A stretch of 6,202 nt of DNA from Rudanella sp. (GTDB taxonomy: Bacteria > Bacteroidota > Bacteroidia > Cytophagales > Spirosomataceae), in the NCBI GenBank assembly GCA_026785985.1, contig JAJAYX010000835.1:1-6202 (forward strand), given 5' to 3'. Positions 1-6,100 of the stretch are shown in pieces; position 1 is the first letter of the stretch; every line of letters starts with the position of its first letter. The notes below the pieces were generated by a model. It was not told the DNA's origin. It ran no database searches and saw only the letters and a program-made list of their open reading frames with translations. The position numbers and the translations under genes were made by a program.

Positions 1-72
1 CTAAGCCTTGCTCTAAGCCTTGCTCTAAGCCTTGCTCTAAGCCTTGCTCTAAGCCTTGCTCTAAGCCTTGCT
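1..72 (-). repeat. Six exact 12-bp tandem repeats encoding (EQGL)n
   Basis: Six identical copies of CTAAGCCTTGCT (plus strand) fill positions 1-72, followed by one decayed copy at 73-84. On the minus strand each unit reads GAG CAA GGC TTA, giving Glu-Gln-Gly-Leu in the nuclease frame. The unit length is a multiple of three, so gain or loss of copies keeps the frame. The array reaches the window edge and its full copy number cannot be seen. Confidence 0.97.
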
Positions 73-871
73 CTAAACCTTCTCTGCGACCCATTTCCAG
101 CCCTTCCTTGCGGAAAAGCGAGGTTTCCTGTTGATATACAGTCATAGCAATACGTTCTTTTTCGAGTGAAACATGCCTAAAGATACCAACAATTTCTGCG
201 CCTGTCAAGTTTGACTGTTCGTAAATATACCGAAAAACAGGGCTTACAAACTGCTCCAAACTTTGGCTATCAATCGAACGAAGCAACTCCGTAAATTGCT
301 CCGTTACGAACGCTCTCAATTTTATCTTATCGCTGTATTTCAATAACGAAGCCGACACGGCCAGAAACCGGCTTCGGAACGCAAATAATTGCTCATCTGG
401 TATCTTCGATAAATCAATCAGCAGGTAATCAAAATCAGGTACAAAACGGTGAAGGTATACGGGTAAAGTTTCCATCTGATCCAGTAAGGAAGCTGACGAC
501 CATTTTGCCTCGCCGTGATAAATGATCACGGGCACAATTGGTGTCGGGGTTCGACTATGTTCCTCATCCTGTTGCCAGTGATTGAGCATGTAGCGCAATA
601 ATTGAAAATGAGGATGTTTAACCGAATAGCTTTTATGCTCTAACAATAAGGCAATAGTGAGCGGAGTATCATCAATAAAGGTGCATTGATATACTAAATC
701 AGCAAAATATTCTTCCAACTGTTCGTCGATGAACGATCCATTGGTGATTTGCAACGTCTGAATATCAATTCGTTCTGCCAGCTCTTTGGGGAATAAATCC
801 TCAATAAGCGAAGCCATTACGTCAGGATCAGAAAAGGTGGCCTTGAAGAGCCGGTCGTGGGGGTGGTTCAT
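1..871 (-). CDS. Rpn family recombination-promoting nuclease / PD-(D/E)XK putative transposase (PF04754 type), 3' end outside window
   Basis: I translated this by hand from the ATG at 871-869. It stays open for 290 codons and leaves the window without a stop, so the C-terminus is missing. The N-terminus HDRLFKATFSDP (residues 5-16) is the usual opening of Rpn proteins. A PD-(D/E)XK core is visible, with D58 in YFADLVYQ and the ExK pair E78/K80 in LLLEHKSY. It is followed by the family's LLRYMLNHW (91-99) and VPVIIYHGE (113-121) blocks. Residues 255-290 are a four-residue repeat: degenerate KEGL/EMGR/REGL, then six exact EQGL units. Family knowledge: Rpn proteins are DNA endonucleases that promote RecA-independent recombination in E. 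coli, and some act in phage defence. They are not true transposases despite the Pfam name. The gene stands alone and diverges from the SUI1 gene. Family assignment is firm; a cellular role here is inferred. Confidence 0.92.
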   Translation of the reverse strand, partial: MNHPHDRLFKATFSDPDVMASLIEDLFPKELAERIDIQTLQITNGSFIDEQLEEYFADLVYQCTFIDDTPLTIALLLEHKSYSVKHPHFQLLRYMLNHWQQDEEHSRTPTPIVPVIIYHGEAKWSSASLLDQMETLPVYLHRFVPDFDYLLIDLSKIPDEQLFAFRSRFLAVSASLLKYSDKIKLRAFVTEQFTELLRSIDSQSLEQFVSPVFRYIYEQSNLTGAEIVGIFRHVSLEKERIAMTVYQQETSLFRKEGLEMGRREGLEQGLEQGLEQGLEQGLEQGLEQGL

Positions 872-885
872 TGTTGTTACGGGTG

Positions 886-893
886 TACTTTTG
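886..893 (+). promoter_or_regulatory. Bacteroidota -7 promoter box for the SUI1 gene
   Basis: TACTTTTG matches the Bacteroidota -7 consensus TAnnTTTG at every fixed position. It ends 41 bases before the ATG at 935, which would leave a leader of about 35-38 bases. I see no good -33 TTTG/TTG partner at the usual distance, so the call rests on the -7 box and its position alone. Confidence 0.5.
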
Positions 894-907
894 CAGCAAG
901 CCTGCAA
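891..907. repeat. Short inverted repeat at the predicted SUI1 transcription start
   Basis: TTGCAG (891-896) and CTGCAA (902-907) are exact reverse complements separated by CAAGC. The left arm overlaps the end of the -7 box and the right arm lies just past the expected transcription start. It could be an operator or a small 5' hairpin. At six base pairs, chance is a reasonable alternative. Confidence 0.3.
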
Positions 908-934
908 CATACAACGTTTCAACGCATTTCTGGC

Positions 935-1270
935 ATGAGCAAGAAAAACCGTACCGGGGTTATTTATTCTACCAACCCCGACTTTCAATTCCAGTCCGAC
1001 GAACAAGCCGAAGCCCAAACGCTGCCCCCACCCCAGCAAGCTCTCAAGGTGTGGATCGACCGCATTAGTGGGGGTAAAACCGTAACGGCCGTTCGGGGGT
1101 TTGTTGGCACCGAATCTGATTTGAGCGATCTTGCCAAACAACTGAAGGCCGCCTGTGGGGCCGGTGGGTCAGCCAAAGAGGGCGAAGTGCTCATTCAAGG
1201 CGACCACCGCGACAAGGTCATTGCCTGGCTAACGGCAAAAGGATATAAAGCGAAAAAAGCAGGCGGATGA
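935..1270 (+). CDS. yciH: SUI1/YciH family eIF1-like translation factor
   Basis: This 111-residue protein has the SUI1 domain across roughly residues 38-111. TVTAVRGF (49-56) is the first strand-loop. CGAGGSAKEGEVLIQGDHRD (74-93) is the diagnostic YciH block, with the paired glycines and the QGDHRD signature. The protein ends GYKAKKAGG, as bacterial YciH proteins do. Length fits the family (about 105-115 residues). The E. coli homologue is an eIF1-like protein reported to affect start-site fidelity and translation under stress; its role in Bacteroidota is not established. I chose the ATG at 935 over an in-frame start at 857. The longer form would overlap the divergent nuclease start and add 26 residues with no family similarity. 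It would also begin upstream of the promoter box at 886-893. No Shine-Dalgarno sequence is visible. Confidence 0.93.
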   Translation: MSKKNRTGVIYSTNPDFQFQSDEQAEAQTLPPPQQALKVWIDRISGGKTVTAVRGFVGTESDLSDLAKQLKAACGAGGSAKEGEVLIQGDHRDKVIAWLTAKGYKAKKAGG

Positions 1271-1303
1271 ACTTAGAGCCACTTTAGTAGCTGATTATAA
1301 GGA

Positions 1304-2302
1304 TTACCGCAAGAGCAGAACTTGCCCCGAACGAACGTAAAAGGTGGTTGTTGTGGGCGAGTCAGCAGCTTCGTAGGTAACTTCCCAGGTATAATTTCCA
1401 ACCGAACAGGGAGCGCCCCTGAATGTTCCATCCCATTGTTCGGTGAGTGTATTGCTGGCATACACAACCGACCCCCATCGGTCAAACAGTTTCACGTTGA
1501 CCGATACCGCAGCAGCCAGATAAATCGCTAAACGGTCGTTTTGGCCGTCGTTATTGGGGGTGAACGCTTCCGGCACATAAACCGGCTCTGGCGGGCAGGT
1601 GCTGCACCGAATCAGTTCAATATCGTCAAGAGCAAGGTCGTTGCCACACCCCCCCGCTTCGGCTTTATTGATTAGTTTTACCAACACCGGCTCATCAACA
1701 TCGGGCATCGTGAAGGAAACGACAAACCGTTGCCACAATGGTTTTTTTGTTTCGGGAATTGAGCCAATGTTAATCGTTTTAAGCGGTCGCCCGCTTTCCG
1801 TTTCGATCTGAATGGTGAGGTTGGGAAGCGATGAGTCCGTGCAATTCCCCGGTTGAAGTAAGTTTAACCCCCACACGGAGAACTCGTAGGTTGTGCCTCC
1901 ACACAGACCAGGAATGGTTTGCCGGTAGAATTCTCCGGGTAAGTCAGAGCCGTTGACAATCAGCATGTTTCCCCCAGGCTCTCCCGTATGATCTTGCTGA
2001 AGACCGTGCCATACGGAGCTAAAACAGGTTTGGTCGGCTATGGATGAGATGGTATATTCGCCATTGTCGGGGCACGATTTGGCCACCAGCTTATAGGAGG
2101 TACGACCACTAAGCGACGGAATTTTGTCGGCCGTTCCAAACCATTCGCGAATCAACACCTCAGAGGCAGGCCCCGAACACGATTGGGCAACACTATGCTG
2201 ATTAGCGGTGTAGGCCAAAACCACAAATCCGCCAGCCACATACTGCAACAGGTTCCGAATCCAGGTTGCCGTGTTCAATAACGTTACCAAAAGGGCGGGC
2301 AT
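1304..2302 (-). CDS. Secreted protein with T9SS type B (gliding motility-associated, CHU_C-type) C-terminal sorting domain
   Basis: This 332-residue protein has three parts. Residues 1-41 look like a signal peptide: R16, the hydrophobic core VAGGFVVLA (22-30), and a likely cut after SVAQ (37-40). The stretch before the core is unusually long, although no other ATG lies nearby. Residues 42-235 form a cysteine-containing beta-rich region ending in NDLALDDIELIRC (221-233). That LDDI pattern is common at the end of galactose-binding-like modules in Bacteroidota surface proteins. Residues 240-332 are the type B domain: VPEAFTPNNDGQND (243-256), KLFDRWGSVVY (271-281), WDGTF (290-294) and GNYTWEVTY (302-310). 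By family knowledge this domain takes the protein across the outer membrane through the type IX system. Ligand and function are unknown; carbohydrate or adhesin-like binding is plausible. The gene converges on the SUI1 gene with 33 bp between stops, and no clear terminator hairpin is seen there. Confidence 0.9.
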   Translation of the reverse strand: MPALLVTLLNTATWIRNLLQYVAGGFVVLAYTANQHSVAQSCSGPASEVLIREWFGTADKIPSLSGRTSYKLVAKSCPDNGEYTISSIADQTCFSSVWHGLQQDHTGEPGGNMLIVNGSDLPGEFYRQTIPGLCGGTTYEFSVWGLNLLQPGNCTDSSLPNLTIQIETESGRPLKTINIGSIPETKKPLWQRFVVSFTMPDVDEPVLVKLINKAEAGGCGNDLALDDIELIRCSTCPPEPVYVPEAFTPNNDGQNDRLAIYLAAAVSVNVKLFDRWGSVVYASNTLTEQWDGTFRGAPCSVGNYTWEVTYEAADSPTTTTFYVRSGQVLLLR

Positions 2303-2389
2303 AACGTTTATTTGGACGATTTCATATAAGACTCGTCACCCAACCTATCAGGCAGATTAAGTAGTCATTTCACATCCCCTAAATACCTT

Positions 2390-2397
2390 TACTTTTG
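2390..2397 (+). promoter_or_regulatory. Bacteroidota -7 promoter box directly upstream of the phosphopantetheinyl transferase ATG
   Basis: TACTTTTG is identical to the box before the SUI1 gene and fits TAnnTTTG. A partial -33 element, TTTC at 2368-2371, lies 18 bases upstream. Only four bases (TTTT) separate the box from the ATG at 2402, so transcription should start at or within a few bases of the start codon. The box lies in the 99-bp divergent gap (2303-2401) between the T9SS-protein gene and the operon. No equally good box is seen for the minus-strand gene. Confidence 0.55.
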
Positions 2398-2401
2398 TTT
2401 T

Positions 2402-3175
2402 ATGATAACCACTACTGTTACTTGTTTACCCCGGCTTACTGTACATTGGCAACCCTGGCAATTGGCCCCGATAGCCGAGGCAACCATATCGGTTTTTCGA
2501 ACAAAAATTATTGATAATGAGTCCATTATCAATAATTACCACAGCCTTCTCCAGCCCCGTGAACAGCAACGGGCTGCTCGATTTCGCCAAACTGCCGACC
2601 GAAACCGATACATTTTAGGCAGAGGCTTATTTAGGGTAATGGCGGGCCAAATTACGGGCAAAGCTCCCCAATCCGTATCGATTGTAGCTGTGCCAACAGG
2701 AAAACCCATTCTGCGGGAAAACCCCAACTGGCATTTTAGCGTATCGCATACCGGCGACTGGGTTTTGTTGGCGGTGGGCCAAACACCCCTGGGAGTTGAT
2801 ATTGAGTTTGTTAATCCACGCTTTATTATTGATGACCTGATTCCAAGTGTTTTATCGGCTGCTGAACAACGGGTCTTAATCGAAAGTACGGATAGCCACC
2901 TTTTCTTTTATGAATGCTGGACCCGGAAAGAAGCCCTCGTGAAAGCCACCGGAGAAGGCATAACTAATGATTTTATAAACATACCGGCGTTAGAAGGGGA
3001 GCATATGGTGAAGAGTTCGCTGATTGGGAACAATTTTCCCTGGCAAATTCAGCCTTTTTTTGTGAGTGATACGTATCCGGCAGCTCTCGCCAACGTCTAT
3101 ATTAATAGTATGGAATCACCTCAATTTTACGAAATTGACCCCGCCCGGCTTTCTGAGTGGGTGGCTGTTCACTAA
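2402..3175 (+). CDS. Sfp-type 4'-phosphopantetheinyl transferase
   Basis: The enzyme moves the 4'-phosphopantetheine arm of coenzyme A onto a serine of acyl or peptidyl carrier proteins. The 257-residue length is near the Sfp range (about 220-260). Visible motifs are FSVSHTGDW (112-120, with the CoA-contacting H116), GVDIEFV (131-137, Mg-binding D133 and E135) and FYECWTRKEALVKATGEG (169-186, with E177 and K181). Together these form the complete Sfp active-site set, so the enzyme should be active. The N-terminal half carries the expected GRGLFRVM block (73-80). The ATG at 2402 is the only start that keeps the N-terminal strand VHWQPWQLAP, but it lies four bases after a promoter box. The GT4 gene starts 8 bp after the stop. 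No carrier protein, polyketide or peptide synthetase gene is in the window, so its partner is unknown. Confidence 0.93.
   Translation: MITTTVTCLPRLTVHWQPWQLAPIAEATISVFRTKIIDNESIINNYHSLLQPREQQRAARFRQTADRNRYILGRGLFRVMAGQITGKAPQSVSIVAVPTGKPILRENPNWHFSVSHTGDWVLLAVGQTPLGVDIEFVNPRFIIDDLIPSVLSAAEQRVLIESTDSHLFFYECWTRKEALVKATGEGITNDFINIPALEGEHMVKSSLIGNNFPWQIQPFFVSDTYPAALANVYINSMESPQFYEIDPARLSEWVAVH
2506..2537. repeat. Perfect 14-bp inverted repeat with 4-base loop inside the phosphopantetheinyl transferase gene
   Basis: AATTATTGATAATG (2506-2519) and CATTATCAATAATT (2524-2537) are exact reverse complements around AGTC. The arms contain only two G/C bases each, making the segment far more AT-rich than the gene around it. 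It encodes residues 35-46 (KIIDNESIINNY), just after the first conserved strand. In RNA it would form a 14-bp stem-loop about 105 bases from the start codon. In DNA it resembles a dyad-symmetric protein-binding site. Confidence 0.95.
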
Positions 3176-3183
3176 TTGCGCCT

Positions 3184-4311
3184 ATGAGAATTGGCATTGA
3201 GGCCCAGCGGCTGCTTCGCCCCCACAAACATGGAATGGACATTGTGGCCGTGGAAACCATTCGGGCTTTGGCCGAGCATTCGCAACATGAGTTTGTCATT
3301 TTTGCCAAGCCCGACACCGCCCGCGAGGGATTACCCACAACACCCAATGTTCATGTTGTTGAGTTGCCCGGTGGATCCTACCCCGTTTGGGAGCAATATG
3401 CCCTTCCCAAAGCGGTTCGGCAACACAGCCTCGACCTGATTCATTGCACCGCCAACACGGCCCCGTTGCGGCCATCAGCACCATTGGTATTGACGCTCCA
3501 CGACATAATATTTCTGGAAAAAGCCATTGTCGGCGGCAACTGGTATCAACGGTTGGGCAACCTTTACCGACGCTGGAATGTGCCACGTGTGGTCGAAACG
3601 GCAGATTGCATCGTGACCGTTTCGCATTACGAACGCCAGCGCATCATCGACCACCTCCGCGTTGACCCCTCGCGGGTGGTAACAGTGCATAATGCCGTCA
3701 GCAAACAGTTTCGGGTTATTGAGACTGCCGACCAGGTCGAAAGCGTTCGGCAACAGTACAAACTACCCAACGAGTTCATCTTTTTCCTGGGAAACACCGA
3801 CCCTAAGAAGAACGTTGTGGGTGTTCTGAGAGCGTTATTACTGCTTAAACAACAAGGTTTATTAACGCTGCCGTTCGTGATGGCCAACGTTTCCCAGGCG
3901 TATGTCGATGGTATTTTGTCACAGATTGGCGGTCAGGCCCTGGCCAACGATATTCAACTCTGCGGCTACATTCCAAACACCGTGTTGCCCGTTGTCTACA
4001 ATGCTGCAACGGTGTTTCTGTGTCCCTCGCTGCGCGAGAGTTTTGGCTTGCCAATTTTGGAGTCGATGGCCTGCGGGACCCCCGTACTAACGGCCAGCAC
4101 CTCGGCCATGCCCGAAGTGGCCGGCGATGCGGCCCTCCTTGCCGACCCGGCCTCTCCCGACGAAATGGCTCACCAACTCAACCAATTGCTCACCTCGACG
4201 GCCCTCCGTTTCGACCTCCGAAAACGTGGTTTGGAACGGGCCGCTTTATTCTCCTGGCAAAACACAGCAAAGCAGTTATTAACTGTTTATGAGCAGGTTA
4301 CACGCCATTAA
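3184..4311 (+). CDS. GT4-family glycosyltransferase (GT-B fold, glycosyl transferases group 1)
   Basis: This 375-residue protein is predicted to be a cytoplasmic, retaining GT-B enzyme that moves a sugar from a nucleotide donor onto a growing glycan. The N-terminal acceptor domain opens MRIGIEAQRLL and includes LVLTLHDIIF (101-110) and IVTVSHYERQRI (143-154). VVTVHNAVS (165-173) leads to the C-terminal donor domain. There, FFLGNTDPKKN (200-210) is the usual start of the second Rossmann half. RESFGLPILESMACGTPV (284-301) contains the GT4 E-x7-E pair, E285 and E293. Length matches the family (350-400). I chose the ATG at 3184, eight bases after the upstream stop. An in-frame ATG at 3157 would overlap the previous gene and add nine residues that are unlike GT4 N-termini. 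The sugar and acceptor cannot be read from the sequence. The three genes from here on form a glycan-assembly run. Confidence 0.93.
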   Translation: MRIGIEAQRLLRPHKHGMDIVAVETIRALAEHSQHEFVIFAKPDTAREGLPTTPNVHVVELPGGSYPVWEQYALPKAVRQHSLDLIHCTANTAPLRPSAPLVLTLHDIIFLEKAIVGGNWYQRLGNLYRRWNVPRVVETADCIVTVSHYERQRIIDHLRVDPSRVVTVHNAVSKQFRVIETADQVESVRQQYKLPNEFIFFLGNTDPKKNVVGVLRALLLLKQQGLLTLPFVMANVSQAYVDGILSQIGGQALANDIQLCGYIPNTVLPVVYNAATVFLCPSLRESFGLPILESMACGTPVLTASTSAMPEVAGDAALLADPASPDEMAHQLNQLLTSTALRFDLRKRGLERAALFSWQNTAKQLLTVYEQVTRH

Positions 4312-4319
4312 ACGAAACC

Positions 4320-5273
4320 ATGCAGCAGCTTTTTCTCAAATTTCTGTACGTCGTGGCGGCCATTCGCTATCCTGCTTATCGGGGCGATTTGCGGTATTTT
4401 GTGCGCGACAACTGGTATGCCCGGATCAATCAGTTTCGTTTTCTCGGGCGTGATTACGTCGCTAAAAAACCGTATAAAGTTATTGATTTTCAGGGTGAAT
4501 TCGATCAGGAACTACGTTATGTGGTGCCGTTTGCCTATTGGCATCATCTCAACGGAACGCTCAAACAAAGCATCTCCTGCTCCAATACAAAGCCGTTCTA
4601 TTTTTTTAGCGACAATCACGAAGAACGTTACACCGAGCGAATCTGGCAAAAGGCATACGGCAATTATAACATGCCCAACATGACCCACAGCCCCACCTTC
4701 AACTACTCGAAATGGGCACCCGTGCCGTTCAAAGCTCACTACTGCAATGGGCGATTTATGTATGCGAAACCGTTGCTGGTAATTGCCAACAAATACAATA
4801 TCGAATGGGACAAACCACCCATTAACTTCCTTAGCATCGACGCGCTCGATCGAATTATTTCCACCTGCAAGCCCCACTATCAGATTGTGTATAATCGCCC
4901 GCTTTCGGGACAGATTGTGCTGGACAACAGCGAAATTATGGATTTGGGCGAACACGCCTGGATTCGGAAAAACCACCCGGAAGTGCTGCTCATGAACGAC
5001 CTTTTCGACGAGCACCGCCCCCATGTAAGCAACTACAATCACCTGCAACTGATGGTCTATGCCAACTGCGACCGGTTTATTTCTATGCACGGCGGCACGG
5101 CGGCCTTGGCTAGTCATATCGGAGGGATCAACGTCATTTTATCGCACCCCGGCGGTGGGTGGGAACATGCGTTCGATGAATATAAAACCATTTTTCCGGC
5201 CTTTTCGGGAGCTAAAATCCTCCACGCCCGCCAGCTTAATGAGGTATTTACCTTTGTAGAAGACTATTTTTAG
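4320..5273 (+). CDS. Unassigned protein, probable glycosyltransferase of a polysaccharide locus
   Basis: I do not recognise a named family. The protein has 317 residues, with no signal peptide and only a weakly hydrophobic, arginine-interrupted start (LFLKFLYVVAAIRYP), so it is probably cytoplasmic or peripheral. The N-terminal half is rich in aromatic residues. The C-terminal half looks like a nucleotide-sugar binding half. HYQIVYNRPLSG (186-197) is followed by NYNHLQLMVYANCDRFISMH (238-257), then GGTAALASHIGG (258-269) and VILSHPGGGWEH (272-283). The pattern 'query, ancient-looking HGG with a small-residue helix, then a glycine-rich loop' is shared by several GT-B transferases such as GT61-like and O-fucosyltransferase-like enzymes; that resemblance is my inference. 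The gene sits 8 bp after the GT4 gene and 1 bp before the fucosyltransferase-like gene, which strongly implies a joint role. The ATG at 4320 is the first in-frame start after the upstream stop. Confidence 0.75.
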   Translation: MQQLFLKFLYVVAAIRYPAYRGDLRYFVRDNWYARINQFRFLGRDYVAKKPYKVIDFQGEFDQELRYVVPFAYWHHLNGTLKQSISCSNTKPFYFFSDNHEERYTERIWQKAYGNYNMPNMTHSPTFNYSKWAPVPFKAHYCNGRFMYAKPLLVIANKYNIEWDKPPINFLSIDALDRIISTCKPHYQIVYNRPLSGQIVLDNSEIMDLGEHAWIRKNHPEVLLMNDLFDEHRPHVSNYNHLQLMVYANCDRFISMHGGTAALASHIGGINVILSHPGGGWEHAFDEYKTIFPAFSGAKILHARQLNEVFTFVEDYF

Positions 5274-5274
5274 G

Positions 5275-5952
5275 ATGATTATCACCAAAATAACCAGCGG
5301 TCTTGGCAATCAACTGTTTCAGTACGCGCTGGGAAGGCATCTGGCCATTCAGAACAACACCCGGCTGTGGTTCGATCTTCGCTATTACCACAAAACCTAC
5401 GAGACCGACACTCCCCGGCATTTCAAACTCGACCGATTCACGATTGATTATGACCTGCTTGATTCTTCGCTTTGGCTCTACGTTTCCAAAGCTACCCGGC
5501 TCTTGCCCGATCGGTCGTTGAGACCCATTTTCGATACGCGCAAAGAGCAACAGTTTCACCTCGATCCTGCCGTTCCTCAAACAAAAGGAGCTTTCGTTAC
5601 ACTCGATGGGTTCTGGCAATCGGAAGCCTACTTCATTGGTAGCGAGCTTATTATCAGAAAAGAACTGACCTTTAACCGAACACCCGGCCCAGATTTCGAT
5701 AGGTTCCGGCAACAGATTGAGCAGGCAATCACCCCGATATCGGTTCATATTCGCCGGGGTGACTACGTGAACCATCCCGAATTCAGTCAGTCATTTGGAA
5801 CCCTGAGACCTGACTACTACGAAGCGGCCATCAAACGGGCATCAGACCATCTCAGGGCCAATTTACAATCAGCAAACCGGCAGGAGTGTGTTCGAAATAC
5901 ATCTAAGCAGTCTCGAAAACAACCAGACCAACAATGGAGTGTATGCGAGTGA
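5275..5952 (+). CDS. GT11 alpha-1,2-fucosyltransferase-like gene, apparently 3'-truncated
   Basis: GT11 enzymes move L-fucose from GDP-fucose, forming alpha-1,2 links on a terminal sugar. The N-terminus MIITKITSGLGNQLFQYALG (1-20) is the classic GT11 opening. ISVHIRRGDYV (155-165) holds the HxRRxD donor-binding motif (H158, R160, R161, D163), and RPDYYEAAIKR (178-188) follows as expected. From about residue 200 similarity stops. The remaining residues NRQECVRNTSKQSRKQPDQQ are polar and unlike the family. The later blocks, an FSDD-like strand and an SSFSWWGAW-like helix, are absent from all three plus-strand frames up to the window end. At 225 residues it is about 65-75 short of usual length. 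The open frame therefore reads as a broken gene, probably inactive. Its ATG lies one base after the previous stop, so it was once an operon member. An assembly join near 5875 is another explanation. Confidence 0.85.
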   Translation: MIITKITSGLGNQLFQYALGRHLAIQNNTRLWFDLRYYHKTYETDTPRHFKLDRFTIDYDLLDSSLWLYVSKATRLLPDRSLRPIFDTRKEQQFHLDPAVPQTKGAFVTLDGFWQSEAYFIGSELIIRKELTFNRTPGPDFDRFRQQIEQAITPISVHIRRGDYVNHPEFSQSFGTLRPDYYEAAIKRASDHLRANLQSANRQECVRNTSKQSRKQPDQQWSVCE

Positions 5953-6100
5953 CCCCTACCAAGACTCATACTTCAAAAACATTGCAAATAAAATCAAAAT
6001 GGTCCAGAAGAACCTTCCAGAGCCTAATTCCGACATTCAAGGACTAGAGGATGCAATTCTCACTAAAGATATCACTATTTTTAAGAATGACAGTCCCTAA
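5888..6100 (+). CDS. Weak 70-codon open frame of unknown nature
   Basis: A GTG-initiated frame overlaps the last 65 bases of the fucosyltransferase-like frame, shifted by +1, and ends TAA at 6098-6100. The frame is also open upstream of the GTG, so the start is arbitrary. The predicted product is polar and rich in Asn, Lys, Asp and Ile (nine Asn in 70 residues), with no signal peptide, membrane segment or motif I recognise. Its base composition is clearly lower in G+C than that of the upstream genes. It may be the broken end of a gene from another source, or a chance frame. I would not assign a function. Confidence 0.2.
   Translation: MFEIHLSSLENNQTNNGVYASDPYQDSYFKNIANKIKMVQKNLPEPNSDIQGLEDAILTKDITIFKNDSP

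Noticed and set aside
1..72. CRISPR array or non-coding satellite
   Set aside because: The units are contiguous 12-mers without spacers and read in frame as EQGL at the end of the nuclease.
857..934. Longer SUI1 protein starting at 857
   Set aside because: The extra 26 residues resemble nothing in the family, overlap the nuclease start, and begin before the promoter box at 886-893.
1271..1303. Bidirectional terminator between the convergent genes
   Set aside because: I could find no stem longer than four base pairs or T-run in this 33-bp gap.
1649..1655. Run of seven C in the T9SS-protein gene as a phase-variation tract
   Set aside because: Seven bases is short for a slippage switch, the gene is intact, and the Gly codons (GGG GGG) explain the run.
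3157..3183. Earlier ATG for the GT4 gene
   Set aside because: It overlaps the end of the phosphopantetheinyl transferase and precedes the standard GT4 opening MRIGIEAQRL at 3184.
4512..5117. 201-codon minus-strand open frame opposite the unassigned gene
   Set aside because: It is a mirror frame of a well-supported operon gene, has no recognisable motifs, and would oppose the operon's direction.
5248..5775. 175-codon minus-strand open frame opposite the fucosyltransferase
   Set aside because: The plus strand carries clear GT11 motifs over the same bases, so the minus frame is incidental.
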